DNA from: CAZDSS01 sp964508185
GTDB lineage: Bacteria; Pseudomonadota; Alphaproteobacteria; Sphingomonadales; Govanellaceae
Length of the DNA: 5,465 bases
Reading direction: 5' to 3'
NCBI GenBank assembly: GCA_964508185.1
Contig: CAZDSS010000147.1
Span: 1 to 5,465 of the forward strand
Notes under the pieces: generated by a model
Databases searched by the model: none
What the model was told of the DNA's origin: nothing
Seen by the model: the letters and a program-made list of their open reading frames with translations, nothing else
Shown: piece by piece, positions 1 to 5,465 of the stretch
How the letters are laid out: every line of letters starts with the position of its first letter
Numbering within the stretch: position 1 is the first letter of the stretch
Translations under genes and position numbers: made by a program

Positions 1-1
1 C

Positions 2-1087
2 CACGGCAAGACCACGACCACTTCCATGGTCGCGGCCCTGTTCGATGCGGCGGAATACGACCCCACGGTCATCAATGGCGGCATCATCAACGCCTACGAC
101 ACCAACGCCCGCCTCGGCACCGGCGACTGGATTGTGGTGGAGGCGGATGAATCCGACGGCACCTTCATCAAGCTGCCCGCGACCATCGCCATCGTCACCA
201 ACATCGACCCCGAGCATCTGGACTTCTACGGCGATTTCGATGCGGTGAAGCGCGCCTTCCAGCAGTTCGTGGAAAACGTGCCGTTCTACGGCTTCGCCGC
301 CCTCTGCATCGATCATCCCGAGGTGCAGGCGCTGATCGGCCGCGTGCCCGACCGCAAGATCGTGACCTACGGCTTCAGCCCCCAGGCGGACGTGCGCGCC
401 GTCAACCTGCGTTTCTCCGACGGGGCCGCCATCTACGACGTCGAGATCCGCAACCGCCAGTCCGAGGTGCTGCGGGTCATCCGCGACATCCGCCTGCCCA
501 TGCCGGGGATCCACAACGTGCAGAATTCCCTGGCGGCGATCGCCGTCGGCCACGAGATGGGCATGCCGGACGAGGTGATCACCCGCGCCTTCGCCGGCTT
601 CCGCGGCGTCAAGCGGCGCTTCACCAAGGTCGGCGAGGTGAATGGCGTTTCGATCATCGATGACTATGGCCATCACCCGGTGGAAATTGCCGCCGTGCTC
701 AAGGCGGCGCGGCAGGCCTACGACCGCAAGGTGGTGGCGGTGGTCCAGCCCCATCGCTACAGCCGGCTGAAGAACCTGTTCGAGGATTTCTGCACCAGCT
801 TCAACGACGCCGATACGGTGATCGTCGCCGACGTCTATGCGGCGGGCGAGGATCCCATCCCGGGCATCGGCCGCGACGCCCTGGTGGAGGGGCTCACGGC
901 CCGCGGCCACCGCCGGGCGATCCCCCTCGAGGGGCCCGAAAAGCTCGCGAGCCTTGTGGCCGAAGAGGCGCAGCCGGGCGACGTGGTCGTCTGCCTCGGC
1001 GCGGGCTCCATCACCAGCTGGGCCCATGCCCTGCCGGAGGAGCTCGCCGCGGTGCTCGCCAACGGCAAGGGAGGCAAGGGGGCATGA
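2..1087 (+). CDS. murC: UDP-N-acetylmuramate--L-alanine ligase MurC (5'-truncated by window edge)
   Basis: MurC is the cytoplasmic Mur ligase that uses ATP to join L-alanine to UDP-MurNAc, the first amino acid of the peptidoglycan stem peptide. The reading frame is already open at the window edge: bases 2-22 encode HGKTTTT, the rest of the ATP-binding P-loop GTHGKTTTT. The start and roughly the first 110 residues (UDP-substrate domain) lie outside, so the ATG at 26 is internal. Visible family motifs are ADESD (143-157), NIDPEHLD (200-223, with the His/Glu region that serves metal and ATP binding in Mur ligases), DDYGHHP (659-679, diagnostic of MurC), QPHRYSR (746-766) and LGAGSI near 995-1012 in the C-terminal ligase domain. 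The 361 visible codons plus the missing part match the usual length of about 470. It ends in TGA overlapping murB by 4 bases. The frame is intact. The identification is secure; Mpl, a relative, is less likely given the dcw context. Confidence 0.97.
   Translation, partial: HGKTTTTSMVAALFDAAEYDPTVINGGIINAYDTNARLGTGDWIVVEADESDGTFIKLPATIAIVTNIDPEHLDFYGDFDAVKRAFQQFVENVPFYGFAALCIDHPEVQALIGRVPDRKIVTYGFSPQADVRAVNLRFSDGAAIYDVEIRNRQSEVLRVIRDIRLPMPGIHNVQNSLAAIAVGHEMGMPDEVITRAFAGFRGVKRRFTKVGEVNGVSIIDDYGHHPVEIAAVLKAARQAYDRKVVAVVQPHRYSRLKNLFEDFCTSFNDADTVIVADVYAAGEDPIPGIGRDALVEGLTARGHRRAIPLEGPEKLASLVAEEAQPGDVVVCLGAGSITSWAHALPEELAAVLANGKGGKGA
1067..1074 (+). promoter_or_regulatory. Ribosome binding site of murB
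   Basis: AAGGGAGG lies inside the last codons of murC, 9 bases before the ATG at 1084. It is a near-ideal Shine-Dalgarno sequence. It favours the first of the two adjacent ATG codons (1084 over 1087) as the murB start. Confidence 0.7.
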
Positions 1088-2019
1088 TGACCGCGCGCCG
1101 CCCGCTTCCCCATCTGATCGACCGGCTGCCGCCCGCGCGCGGCCGGGTGGAGGCCGATGCGCCGCTGTCGGAGCTCACCTGGTTCCGCGTCGGCGGTCCG
1201 GCGGAAGTGCTGTTCCGCCCGGCGGACGCCAAGGACCTGTCCCAGTTCCTCAAGATGCTGCCCGCGGACGTGCCGGTGACGGTGATCGGCCTCGGCTCCA
1301 ACCTTCTCGTCCGCGACGGCGGGGTGCCGGGCGTCGTGGTGCGCATGGGCAAGACCTTCGGCGCCATCGAGCGCAAGGGCGACGTGATCCGCGCAGGGGC
1401 CGGTGTCAGCGACATCAATCTTGCCGCCTTCGCCCGCGACGCCGGGCTCGGCGGGCTTGAATTCCTGCGCGGGATCCCGGGCAATCTCGGCGGCGCGGTG
1501 CGCATGAATGCGGGCGCCTATGGCCGCGAAATCGCCGACGTCCTGGTCGCCGCCGAGGCGGTGGACCGGGCAGGCAATTTCCATCGCGTGACCCGGGACG
1601 AGCTCGGCTTCTCCTACCGCCGCTCGACCGCGCCCGCGGACTGGATCTTCACCGCCGTCGAGCTTCAGGGCACGCCCGAGGATCCGGCGGTGATCGCGGC
1701 GAAGATGGATGCGATCAATGCGGCGCGGGAAGAAAGCCAGCCGCTGCGCACCCGCACCGGCGGCAGCACCTTCAAGAACCCCGAGGGCCGCAAGGCGTGG
1801 GAGCTGATCGACGCCGCCGGATGCCGGGGCCTGCGCATCGGCGGCGCGGAGGTGTCGACCAAGCATTGCAACTTCCTCATCAACCGGGGGGACGCCACCG
1901 CCGCCGATCTCGAGATGCTCGGCGAGGAGGTGCGGCGCCGGGTGAAGGAGGCGACGGGGGTCACCCTCGAATGGGAGATCCGGATCGTGGGCGAACAACT
2001 GCCGCGGGTGACGCCATGA
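1084..2019 (+). CDS. murB: UDP-N-acetylenolpyruvoylglucosamine reductase MurB
   Basis: MurB is the cytoplasmic FAD- and NADPH-dependent enzyme that reduces UDP-GlcNAc-enolpyruvate to UDP-MurNAc, the substrate of the upstream MurC. The 311-residue product has the FAD-binding (PCMH-type) part first: TWFRVGGPA at residues 32-40, GLGSNLLVRDGG at 69-80, and FLRGIPGNLGGAVRMNAGA at 127-145. The C-terminal MurB domain follows, with RTGGSTFKNP at 224-233. By comparison with E. coli MurB, Ser228 should be the proton donor to the substrate, Arg179 in SYRR matches Arg159, and Glu298 in LEWEIR matches Glu325. These correspondences are by motif, not by alignment. Length and the short SYRRS segment fit the type II form rather than the longer E. 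coli type I. The start at 1084 overlaps the murC stop (ATGA) and has a good ribosome binding site. The stop overlaps ddl by 4 bases. Nothing is missing. Confidence 0.97.
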   Translation: MMTARRPLPHLIDRLPPARGRVEADAPLSELTWFRVGGPAEVLFRPADAKDLSQFLKMLPADVPVTVIGLGSNLLVRDGGVPGVVVRMGKTFGAIERKGDVIRAGAGVSDINLAAFARDAGLGGLEFLRGIPGNLGGAVRMNAGAYGREIADVLVAAEAVDRAGNFHRVTRDELGFSYRRSTAPADWIFTAVELQGTPEDPAVIAAKMDAINAAREESQPLRTRTGGSTFKNPEGRKAWELIDAAGCRGLRIGGAEVSTKHCNFLINRGDATAADLEMLGEEVRRRVKEATGVTLEWEIRIVGEQLPRVTP

Positions 2020-2921
2020 CGAAGAACAAGCATGTGGCCGTGGTCATGGGCGGGTGGTCGGCGGAGCGGGAGGTGTCCCTCGTCTCCGGCGCGGCCGTCG
2101 CCAAGGCCCTGCGCGAATGCGGCTACAGGGTGAGCGAGATCGACGTCGACCGCAACGTGGCCCAGCGCCTTGCGGAGCTGCGGCCGGACGTGGTGTTCAA
2201 CGCCCTCCATGGCCGCTTCGGCGAGGACGGGACCATCCAGGGCATGCTCGAGATGATGGGCATTCCCTATACCCATTCGGGCGTCCTGGCATCCGCCGTC
2301 GCCATGGACAAGCCGGCGGCGAAGCTCCTGTTCGCCGCCGCCGGGATTCCCTGCGCCGAAGGGGTGGTGACCACCCGCCGCGCGCTTCTGCAGGCGGAGC
2401 CCATGGCCCGGCCCTATGTGGTGAAGCCCCTCAACGAAGGGTCGAGCGTCGGCGTCCATATCGTCCGCCACGGCGACAACTGGACGGCGGGGGAGGCGGC
2501 CGATCTCGATGCGGGCGTGCTGGTGGAGCGCTACATCCCGGGCCGCGAGATCCAGGTCGCCGTCATGGGCGACAAGGCCCTGGGCGCCATCGAGATCCGG
2601 CCCAAGCGCGACTTCTACGATTATGCGGCCAAATACACCGAAGGGCTGGCGGACCACCTGATGCCCGCGCCCATCGACGCCGACGCCTATGCGCAGGTGC
2701 TCGACTATGCGGAGCGCGCCCACAAGGCCCTCGGCTGCCGCGGGGTCACCCGGTCGGATTTCCGCTATGACGAGGCGGAAGGGCGGTTCTACATCCTCGA
2801 AATCAATACCCAGCCCGGCATGACGCCCCTGTCGCTGGTGCCCGAGATCGCGGCCCACCAGGGGATCACCTTCGCCGAGCTGGTGACCTGGCTTGTGGAA
2901 GATGCGGGAGTTGAACGGTGA
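2016..2921 (+). CDS. ddl: D-alanine--D-alanine ligase Ddl (DdlB type)
   Basis: Ddl is a cytoplasmic ATP-grasp enzyme that joins two D-alanines. The dipeptide is then added by MurF to finish the UDP-MurNAc pentapeptide. The product is 301 residues, the short DdlB length found in dcw clusters. Visible motifs, with E. coli DdlB equivalents inferred from motif position, are: GGWSAEREVS at residues 12-21 (Glu17, equivalent to Glu15); ALHGRFGEDG near 63-72; KPLNEGSSVG at 137-146 (Lys137 and Ser143, equivalent to Lys144 and Ser150); the omega-loop FYDYAAKY at 200-207 (Tyr207, equivalent to Tyr216); RSDF at 246-249 (Arg246 and Asp248); and LEINTQPGMT at 261-270 (Glu262 and Asn264, the Mg ligands). 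Tyr207 is the residue expected in D-Ala-D-Ala rather than D-Ala-D-Lac ligases. The frame stays open upstream to about 1797, but the ATG at 2016 overlaps the murB stop and begins the conserved N-terminus, so the upstream extension is not used. The ribosome binding site is weak (GGGTG at 2006-2010), which suggests coupling to murB translation. Confidence 0.97.
   Translation: MTKNKHVAVVMGGWSAEREVSLVSGAAVAKALRECGYRVSEIDVDRNVAQRLAELRPDVVFNALHGRFGEDGTIQGMLEMMGIPYTHSGVLASAVAMDKPAAKLLFAAAGIPCAEGVVTTRRALLQAEPMARPYVVKPLNEGSSVGVHIVRHGDNWTAGEAADLDAGVLVERYIPGREIQVAVMGDKALGAIEIRPKRDFYDYAAKYTEGLADHLMPAPIDADAYAQVLDYAERAHKALGCRGVTRSDFRYDEAEGRFYILEINTQPGMTPLSLVPEIAAHQGITFAELVTWLVEDAGVER
2906..2910 (+). promoter_or_regulatory. 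Ribosome binding site of ftsQ (supports a GTG start)
   Basis: GGGAG lies within the end of ddl, 7 bases before the GTG at 2918. This spacing supports GTG as the ftsQ start over the internal ATG at 2954, which would remove 12 residues. Confidence 0.6.
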
Positions 2922-3847
2922 AGCCTGATCGCGAGGACAGGATCATCCCTTCCATGGGGCGCCGGGTGACGCCGCCGCCCGCGGATCACGGGGACGCGCC
3001 GCGCTATCGCCGCGGCGAGCGCGAGGCCCTGACCTTGCGCCGCCGCCGTCAGCTCCATCGCCTGCGGCAGGTGCTGCGGCCGCTGGGGCTGGTGCTTGCG
3101 GCCGCTTTCGTCATTTCGTTCTGGCGCTCGGATGCGCCGGGCGCCATCGCGGAATCCGTCACCGCCTTCTTCAACGATCAGGCGGTCAAGGCGGGCTTCG
3201 TGGTGGCCGAGGTCACGGTCACGGGCCGCGAACGTCTGAGCGAGGAGGAACTTCGGGAAGCGATGGGCGTGCCCATGGGCAGCCCGATCTTCTCCGTCGA
3301 TCTGGCGGAGCTTCGCGACCGCATCGCCATGATCGGCTGGGTGAAGTCTGTGTCCGTCGCCCGCCGCCTCCCCAACCGGCTGGAGATTCATCTGGTGGAG
3401 CGGGAGCCCGCGGCGCTGTGGCAGAACGACGGCGTCATGACCCTCATCGACCGGGAGGGTCACCCGATCACGAGCCTCGATCTCGGCGCCTATGCCCACT
3501 TGCCCCATGTGGTGGGGCAGGGGGCGCAGAAGGCGGCGGCCGATTTCCTGCCCGTTCTCGAATCCGATCCGCGCCTTGCAGGCCTCGTGCGCGCGCTGGT
3601 GCGCGTGGGCGAGCGGCGCTGGGACGTGGTGTTCGAGAACGGCGTGCGCGCCCGCCTGCCGGAGAAGGGCGAATGGCAGGCCTGGCAGCGGCTCGCCAAG
3701 CTGCAGCAGGACCACAAGGTCCTCGCCCGTGAAGTGCATATCATCGATCTCCGCCAGCCGGACCGGCTGGTCATCCGGCTGACGGACCAGGAGATCAAGC
3801 GCCGGCAGGAGCTGCTGGCACCCAAGACCAAAGGGGGACAGGTGTAA
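2918..3847 (+). CDS. ftsQ: Cell division protein FtsQ
   Basis: FtsQ is a bitopic inner-membrane divisome protein that, with FtsB and FtsL, links early ring proteins to the septal synthase FtsW/FtsI. The 309-residue product shows the family layout. A long arginine-rich cytoplasmic tail covers residues 1-53. One hydrophobic segment follows at about 54-69 (LRPLGLVLAAAFVISFW region). A POTRA domain spans about 92-164, with VTVTGRERLSEEEL at its start and GWVKSVSVARRLPNRLEIHL at 140-159. The FtsQ/DivIB beta domain covers about 165-290, with RRWDVVFENG at 233-242, LPEKG at 247-251 and IDLRQPDRLVIRL at 276-288. Positive charge before the membrane segment predicts N-in, periplasmic C-terminus. It starts with GTG, overlapping the ddl stop by 4 bases (GTGA), and its TAA is directly followed by the ftsA ATG. 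Length and domains are normal for an alphaproteobacterial FtsQ. Confidence 0.95.
   Translation: MKPDREDRIIPSMGRRVTPPPADHGDAPRYRRGEREALTLRRRRQLHRLRQVLRPLGLVLAAAFVISFWRSDAPGAIAESVTAFFNDQAVKAGFVVAEVTVTGRERLSEEELREAMGVPMGSPIFSVDLAELRDRIAMIGWVKSVSVARRLPNRLEIHLVEREPAALWQNDGVMTLIDREGHPITSLDLGAYAHLPHVVGQGAQKAAADFLPVLESDPRLAGLVRALVRVGERRWDVVFENGVRARLPEKGEWQAWQRLAKLQQDHKVLAREVHIIDLRQPDRLVIRLTDQEIKRRQELLAPKTKGGQV
3499..3521 (+). other. Strong inverted repeat (possible RNA hairpin) inside ftsQ
   Basis: TGCCCCA at 3501-3507 is perfectly complementary to TGGGGCA at 3513-3519, with a 5-base loop. The stem can extend by one G-U pair and one C-G pair to 9 pairs. No U-run follows, so it is not an intrinsic terminator. 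It lies in the coding sequence for the AHLPHVVGQG region of FtsQ. Chance is a real alternative in such G+C-rich DNA. Confidence 0.35.
3830..3837 (+). promoter_or_regulatory. Ribosome binding site of ftsA
   Basis: AAAGGGGG lies in the last codons of ftsQ, 10 bases before the ftsA ATG at 3848. A second short AGG at 3840-3842 is closer (5 bases). The site supports the ATG at 3848; the in-frame ATG at 3857 would be the fallback start and would remove three residues. Confidence 0.55.
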
Positions 3848-5086
3848 ATGGCGGCGATGCGGGACAAGTTCATCGCGGCGCTGGATGTGGGCACATCCAA
3901 GGTCTGCTGTTTCATTGCACGGCTCAATGACGAGGGCGGCCTGCGCGTGGTGGGCATCGGTCACCAGATCTCGACCGGCCTCAAGGCGGGCGCGGTCATC
4001 GACATGGAGGAGACCGAAACCTCGATCCGCGCTGCGGTCGACGCGGCCGAGCGCATGGCGGGCGGCCCCGTGGGCGAGGTCTGGGTCAACATGTCGGCGG
4101 GCAATCTCCGCTCCGAAGGAGTGGCGGTCGACGTCTCCATCGCCGGGCACGAGATCGGCCAGGTGGACATCCAGCATGTGCTGGATTGCGGCCGCGCCGC
4201 CTTCAACGCCGCCGACCGGGAGATCCTCCATGCCCTGCCGGTGTCCTACACCGTGGACGGCGCCCGGGGCGTGCGCGAGCCGCGCGGCCTCATCGGCGAG
4301 CGGCTGGGCGTCCAGATGCATATCGTGACCGCCGAACCGGGGCCGCTGCGCAATCTCGAAGCCTGCGTCATGCGCGGCCATCTGCGCGTGGCGGGCTTCG
4401 TCGCCTCGCCCTATGCCTCGGGCCTCTCCTGTCTGGTGGAGGACGAGAAGGATCTCGGCGTCATCGTCATCGACATGGGCGGCGGCACCACCTCGATCGC
4501 CGTCTTCATGGAAGGGGCGCTCGTCTATACGGACATGGTGCCGGTGGGCGGCAATCACGTGACCAACGACATCGCCCGCGGGCTGGTCACCCCGATCCAC
4601 CATGCGGAGCGCATGAAGACCCTCTACGGCAGCGCGCTCCCCAGCGCGTCGGACGATCGCGAGACCATCGACGTGCCCCAGATGGGCGAAAGCGACGGGG
4701 ATTACACCAACCGCATCCCGCGCTCCATGCTCACCGGCATCATCCGCCCGCGCATCGAGGAGACCTTCGAACTGGTGCGCGACCGGCTGGTGGAAAGCGG
4801 GTTCGACAGGCTCGCCGGGCGCCGCCTCGTGCTCACCGGCGGGGCGTCGCAGCTTGCCGGCGTGCGCGAGATCGCGGGGCGCATTCTGGACAAACGGGTT
4901 CGCATCGGCCAGCCGCTCAATGTGAGCGGCCTTGCCGATGTGACGCAGGGGCCGGCCTTCGCCACCTGCGCGGGACTGCTCGCCTATGCGGTGAGTGGCC
5001 CGATAGAGGCCTATGCCCGCGTCACCCGGGCCGAGCCGCGCGGGCGGCTCGCGCGCGTGGGGCGCTGGCTGAAGGAGAATTTCTGA
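3848..5086 (+). CDS. ftsA: Cell division protein FtsA
   Basis: FtsA is an actin-like ATPase that tethers FtsZ filaments to the inner face of the cytoplasmic membrane and recruits later divisome proteins. The 412-residue product carries the actin-fold motifs in order: phosphate-1 loop ALDVGTSKV at residues 11-19, the FtsA-specific 1C (SHS2) subdomain at about 86-165 (beginning near SAGNLRSEG), phosphate-2 loop VIDMGGGTTSIAVF at 207-220, and the adenosine loop LTGGASQLAGV at 339-349. The last 14 residues (GRLARVGRWLKENF, 399-412) form a basic amphipathic helix, the expected membrane-targeting sequence. The 1C insertion separates FtsA from MreB and DnaK. The start directly abuts the ftsQ TAA (TAAATG), a sign of coupled translation, and equimolar-range synthesis with FtsQ could be tuned by its own ribosome binding site. 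ftsZ follows after 58 bases, the normal partner order. No truncation or missing motif is seen. Confidence 0.97.
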   Translation: MAAMRDKFIAALDVGTSKVCCFIARLNDEGGLRVVGIGHQISTGLKAGAVIDMEETETSIRAAVDAAERMAGGPVGEVWVNMSAGNLRSEGVAVDVSIAGHEIGQVDIQHVLDCGRAAFNAADREILHALPVSYTVDGARGVREPRGLIGERLGVQMHIVTAEPGPLRNLEACVMRGHLRVAGFVASPYASGLSCLVEDEKDLGVIVIDMGGGTTSIAVFMEGALVYTDMVPVGGNHVTNDIARGLVTPIHHAERMKTLYGSALPSASDDRETIDVPQMGESDGDYTNRIPRSMLTGIIRPRIEETFELVRDRLVESGFDRLAGRRLVLTGGASQLAGVREIAGRILDKRVRIGQPLNVSGLADVTQGPAFATCAGLLAYAVSGPIEAYARVTRAEPRGRLARVGRWLKENF

Positions 5087-5104
5087 CCGGCCGGGGGCCC
5101 GGTC
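5085..5104 (+). repeat. GC-rich inverted repeat at the ftsA stop / ftsA-ftsZ gap
   Basis: GACCGG at 5085-5090 and CCGGTC at 5099-5104 are perfect complements around an 8-base loop. An alternative shorter fold, CCGG with CCGG, exists inside it. The left arm begins within the ftsA stop codon. It is followed by TCGGGGACTTGCAC, with no U-tract, so it lacks the second half of an intrinsic terminator. Possible roles are an RNA processing or stability element separating the ftsA and ftsZ parts of the message, or nothing at all. Confidence 0.5.
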
Positions 5105-5132
5105 GGGGACTTGCACTGACGAAAGCGAAAAC

Positions 5133-5136
5133 GGAG
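5133..5136 (+). promoter_or_regulatory. Ribosome binding site of ftsZ
   Basis: GGAG lies 8 bases before the ATG at 5145, after an A-rich stretch (GAAAGCGAAAA, 5121-5131) that should be unstructured. It is the only ribosome binding site in the window outside coding sequence. It supports the ATG at 5145 over the in-frame ATG at 5163. Confidence 0.65.
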
Positions 5137-5144
5137 ATCGCCAA

Positions 5145-5465
5145 ATGACCATCACCCTTTCAATGCCGGAACTGACCGAGCTGAAGCCACGCATCACCGT
5201 CATCGGGGTGGGCGGCGCCGGCGGCAACGCCGTCAACAACATGATCAAGGCCAACTTGCTTGGCGTCGAGTTCGTGGTCGCCAACACGGACGCCCAGGCG
5301 CTCCTGCATTCCAAGGCGGAGAAGCGCATCCAGCTCGGCGCCCGTCTGACCCAGGGCCTTGGCGCGGGCGCGCGCCCCGAAGTGGGCCGGGCCGCGGCCG
5401 AGGAATCCCTCGACCAGGTGCTGGAATACATCAACGGCAGCCACATGGTGTTCATCACCGCCGGC
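5145..5465 (+). CDS. ftsZ: Cell division protein FtsZ (3'-truncated by window edge)
   Basis: FtsZ is the tubulin-like GTPase that polymerises into the Z ring at midcell and organises the divisome. Only the first 107 residues are present; the frame is open at the window end. Visible features are a short N-terminal leader, the lead-in TELKPRITVI at residues 11-20, the first nucleotide-binding loop GVGGAGGNAVNNM at 21-33, VVANTDAQAL at 44-53 (T2 loop region), RIQLG at 61-65, TQGLGAGARPEVG at 69-81 (T3 region) and MVFITAG at 101-107. The tubulin signature GGGTGTG would come directly after the window end, so it cannot be checked here. The TELKPRI leader and NTDAQAL are typical of alphaproteobacterial FtsZ. 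FtsZ is partnered with FtsA, immediately upstream, but has its own leader and ribosome binding site, consistent with the higher FtsZ output generally seen in bacteria. Some alphaproteobacteria carry a second FtsZ; the dcw position indicates the main division copy. Confidence 0.97.
   Translation, partial: MTITLSMPELTELKPRITVIGVGGAGGNAVNNMIKANLLGVEFVVANTDAQALLHSKAEKRIQLGARLTQGLGAGARPEVGRAAAEESLDQVLEYINGSHMVFITAG

Noticed and set aside
1797..2015. N-terminal extension of Ddl (open frame upstream of the ATG at 2016)
   Set aside because: This part lies wholly inside murB in another frame, its translation is Arg/Gly-rich without family similarity, and the conserved Ddl N-terminus begins right after the ATG at 2016.
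2362..2376. Near-palindrome GGGTGGTGACCACCC inside ddl
   Set aside because: The arms are 7 bases around a single central base, so a hairpin would keep only about 5 pairs. It encodes an ordinary stretch of Ddl (GVVTTR), and no regulator site is known to me with this sequence; chance is likely.
5085..5104. Intrinsic terminator between ftsA and ftsZ
   Set aside because: The stem is present, but no T-run follows it, and the downstream gene is in the same direction and functionally paired.
5111..5139. Possible sigma70-like promoter for ftsZ (TTGCAC at 5111-5116)
   Set aside because: The hexamer resembles a -35 box, but 17 bases downstream there is only GAGATC (5134-5139), which is not a credible -10 box and overlaps the ribosome binding site.
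5087..5144. CtrA- or CcrM/GcrA-type cell-cycle control sites upstream of ftsZ, as known from Caulobacter
   Set aside because: The gap has no TTAA half-site and no GANTC sequence. If such control exists it must act from within ftsA or further upstream, and I could not support a site there.
2789..5458. An 889-codon open frame on the minus strand covering the end of ddl, ftsQ, ftsA and the start of ftsZ
   Set aside because: Its codons are in exact register with those of ftsQ and ftsA, so only the sense codons TTA, CTA or TCA would interrupt it there, and these are rare in such G+C-rich genes. The translation is low-complexity, rich in Ala, Arg, His and Asp, with no domain I recognise. The long minus-strand frames over 835-1998 and 1665-2858 are in register with murB and ddl and have the same explanation.
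1..5465. A previously undescribed system in the window
   Set aside because: Essentially all of the sequence is accounted for by six well-known core genes with intact motifs. There is no accessory gene, repeat array or compositional break to support a new system.

Overview
This window is a contiguous piece of the dcw (division and cell wall) cluster of a Gram-negative bacterium. All genes lie on the + strand in the order murC (5'-truncated), murB, ddl, ftsQ, ftsA, ftsZ (3'-truncated). An alphaproteobacterial origin is most likely. The reasons are the murC-murB-ddl-ftsQ-ftsA-ftsZ order, the FtsZ N-terminus (a TELKPRI lead-in to the GVGGAGGNAVNNM loop), the type II-like MurB of about 310 residues, and the strongly G+C-rich sequence with G or C in most third codon positions. 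The exact order or family cannot be fixed from the sequence alone; this is inference from family resemblance, not from a search.

Layout: positions 2-1087 hold the C-terminal three quarters of MurC, which adds L-Ala to UDP-MurNAc. MurB (1084-2019) makes the UDP-MurNAc that MurC uses. Ddl (2016-2921) makes the D-Ala-D-Ala that is later added to the stem peptide. FtsQ (2918-3847) is the membrane-anchored divisome scaffold, FtsA (3848-5086) is the actin-like anchor of the Z ring, and FtsZ (from 5145) is the tubulin-like ring protein. The first half therefore supplies peptidoglycan precursors and the second half builds the machine that uses them at the septum.

The genes are packed very tightly. 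murC/murB, murB/ddl and ddl/ftsQ each overlap by 4 bases (ATGA, ATGA and GTGA), and the ftsQ stop codon directly abuts the ftsA start codon. This points to one transcript with translational coupling. The only gap is 58 bases between ftsA and ftsZ. It holds a GC-rich inverted repeat at the ftsA stop and a clear ribosome binding site for ftsZ, but no U-tract and no promoter that I can defend.

I see no mobile element, RNA gene, CRISPR array, accessory gene or sign of horizontal transfer. Every gene keeps the active-site or structural motifs I could check. This is an ordinary core region, and I did not find a previously undescribed system in it. The findings are small observations on gene coupling and possible RNA structure.
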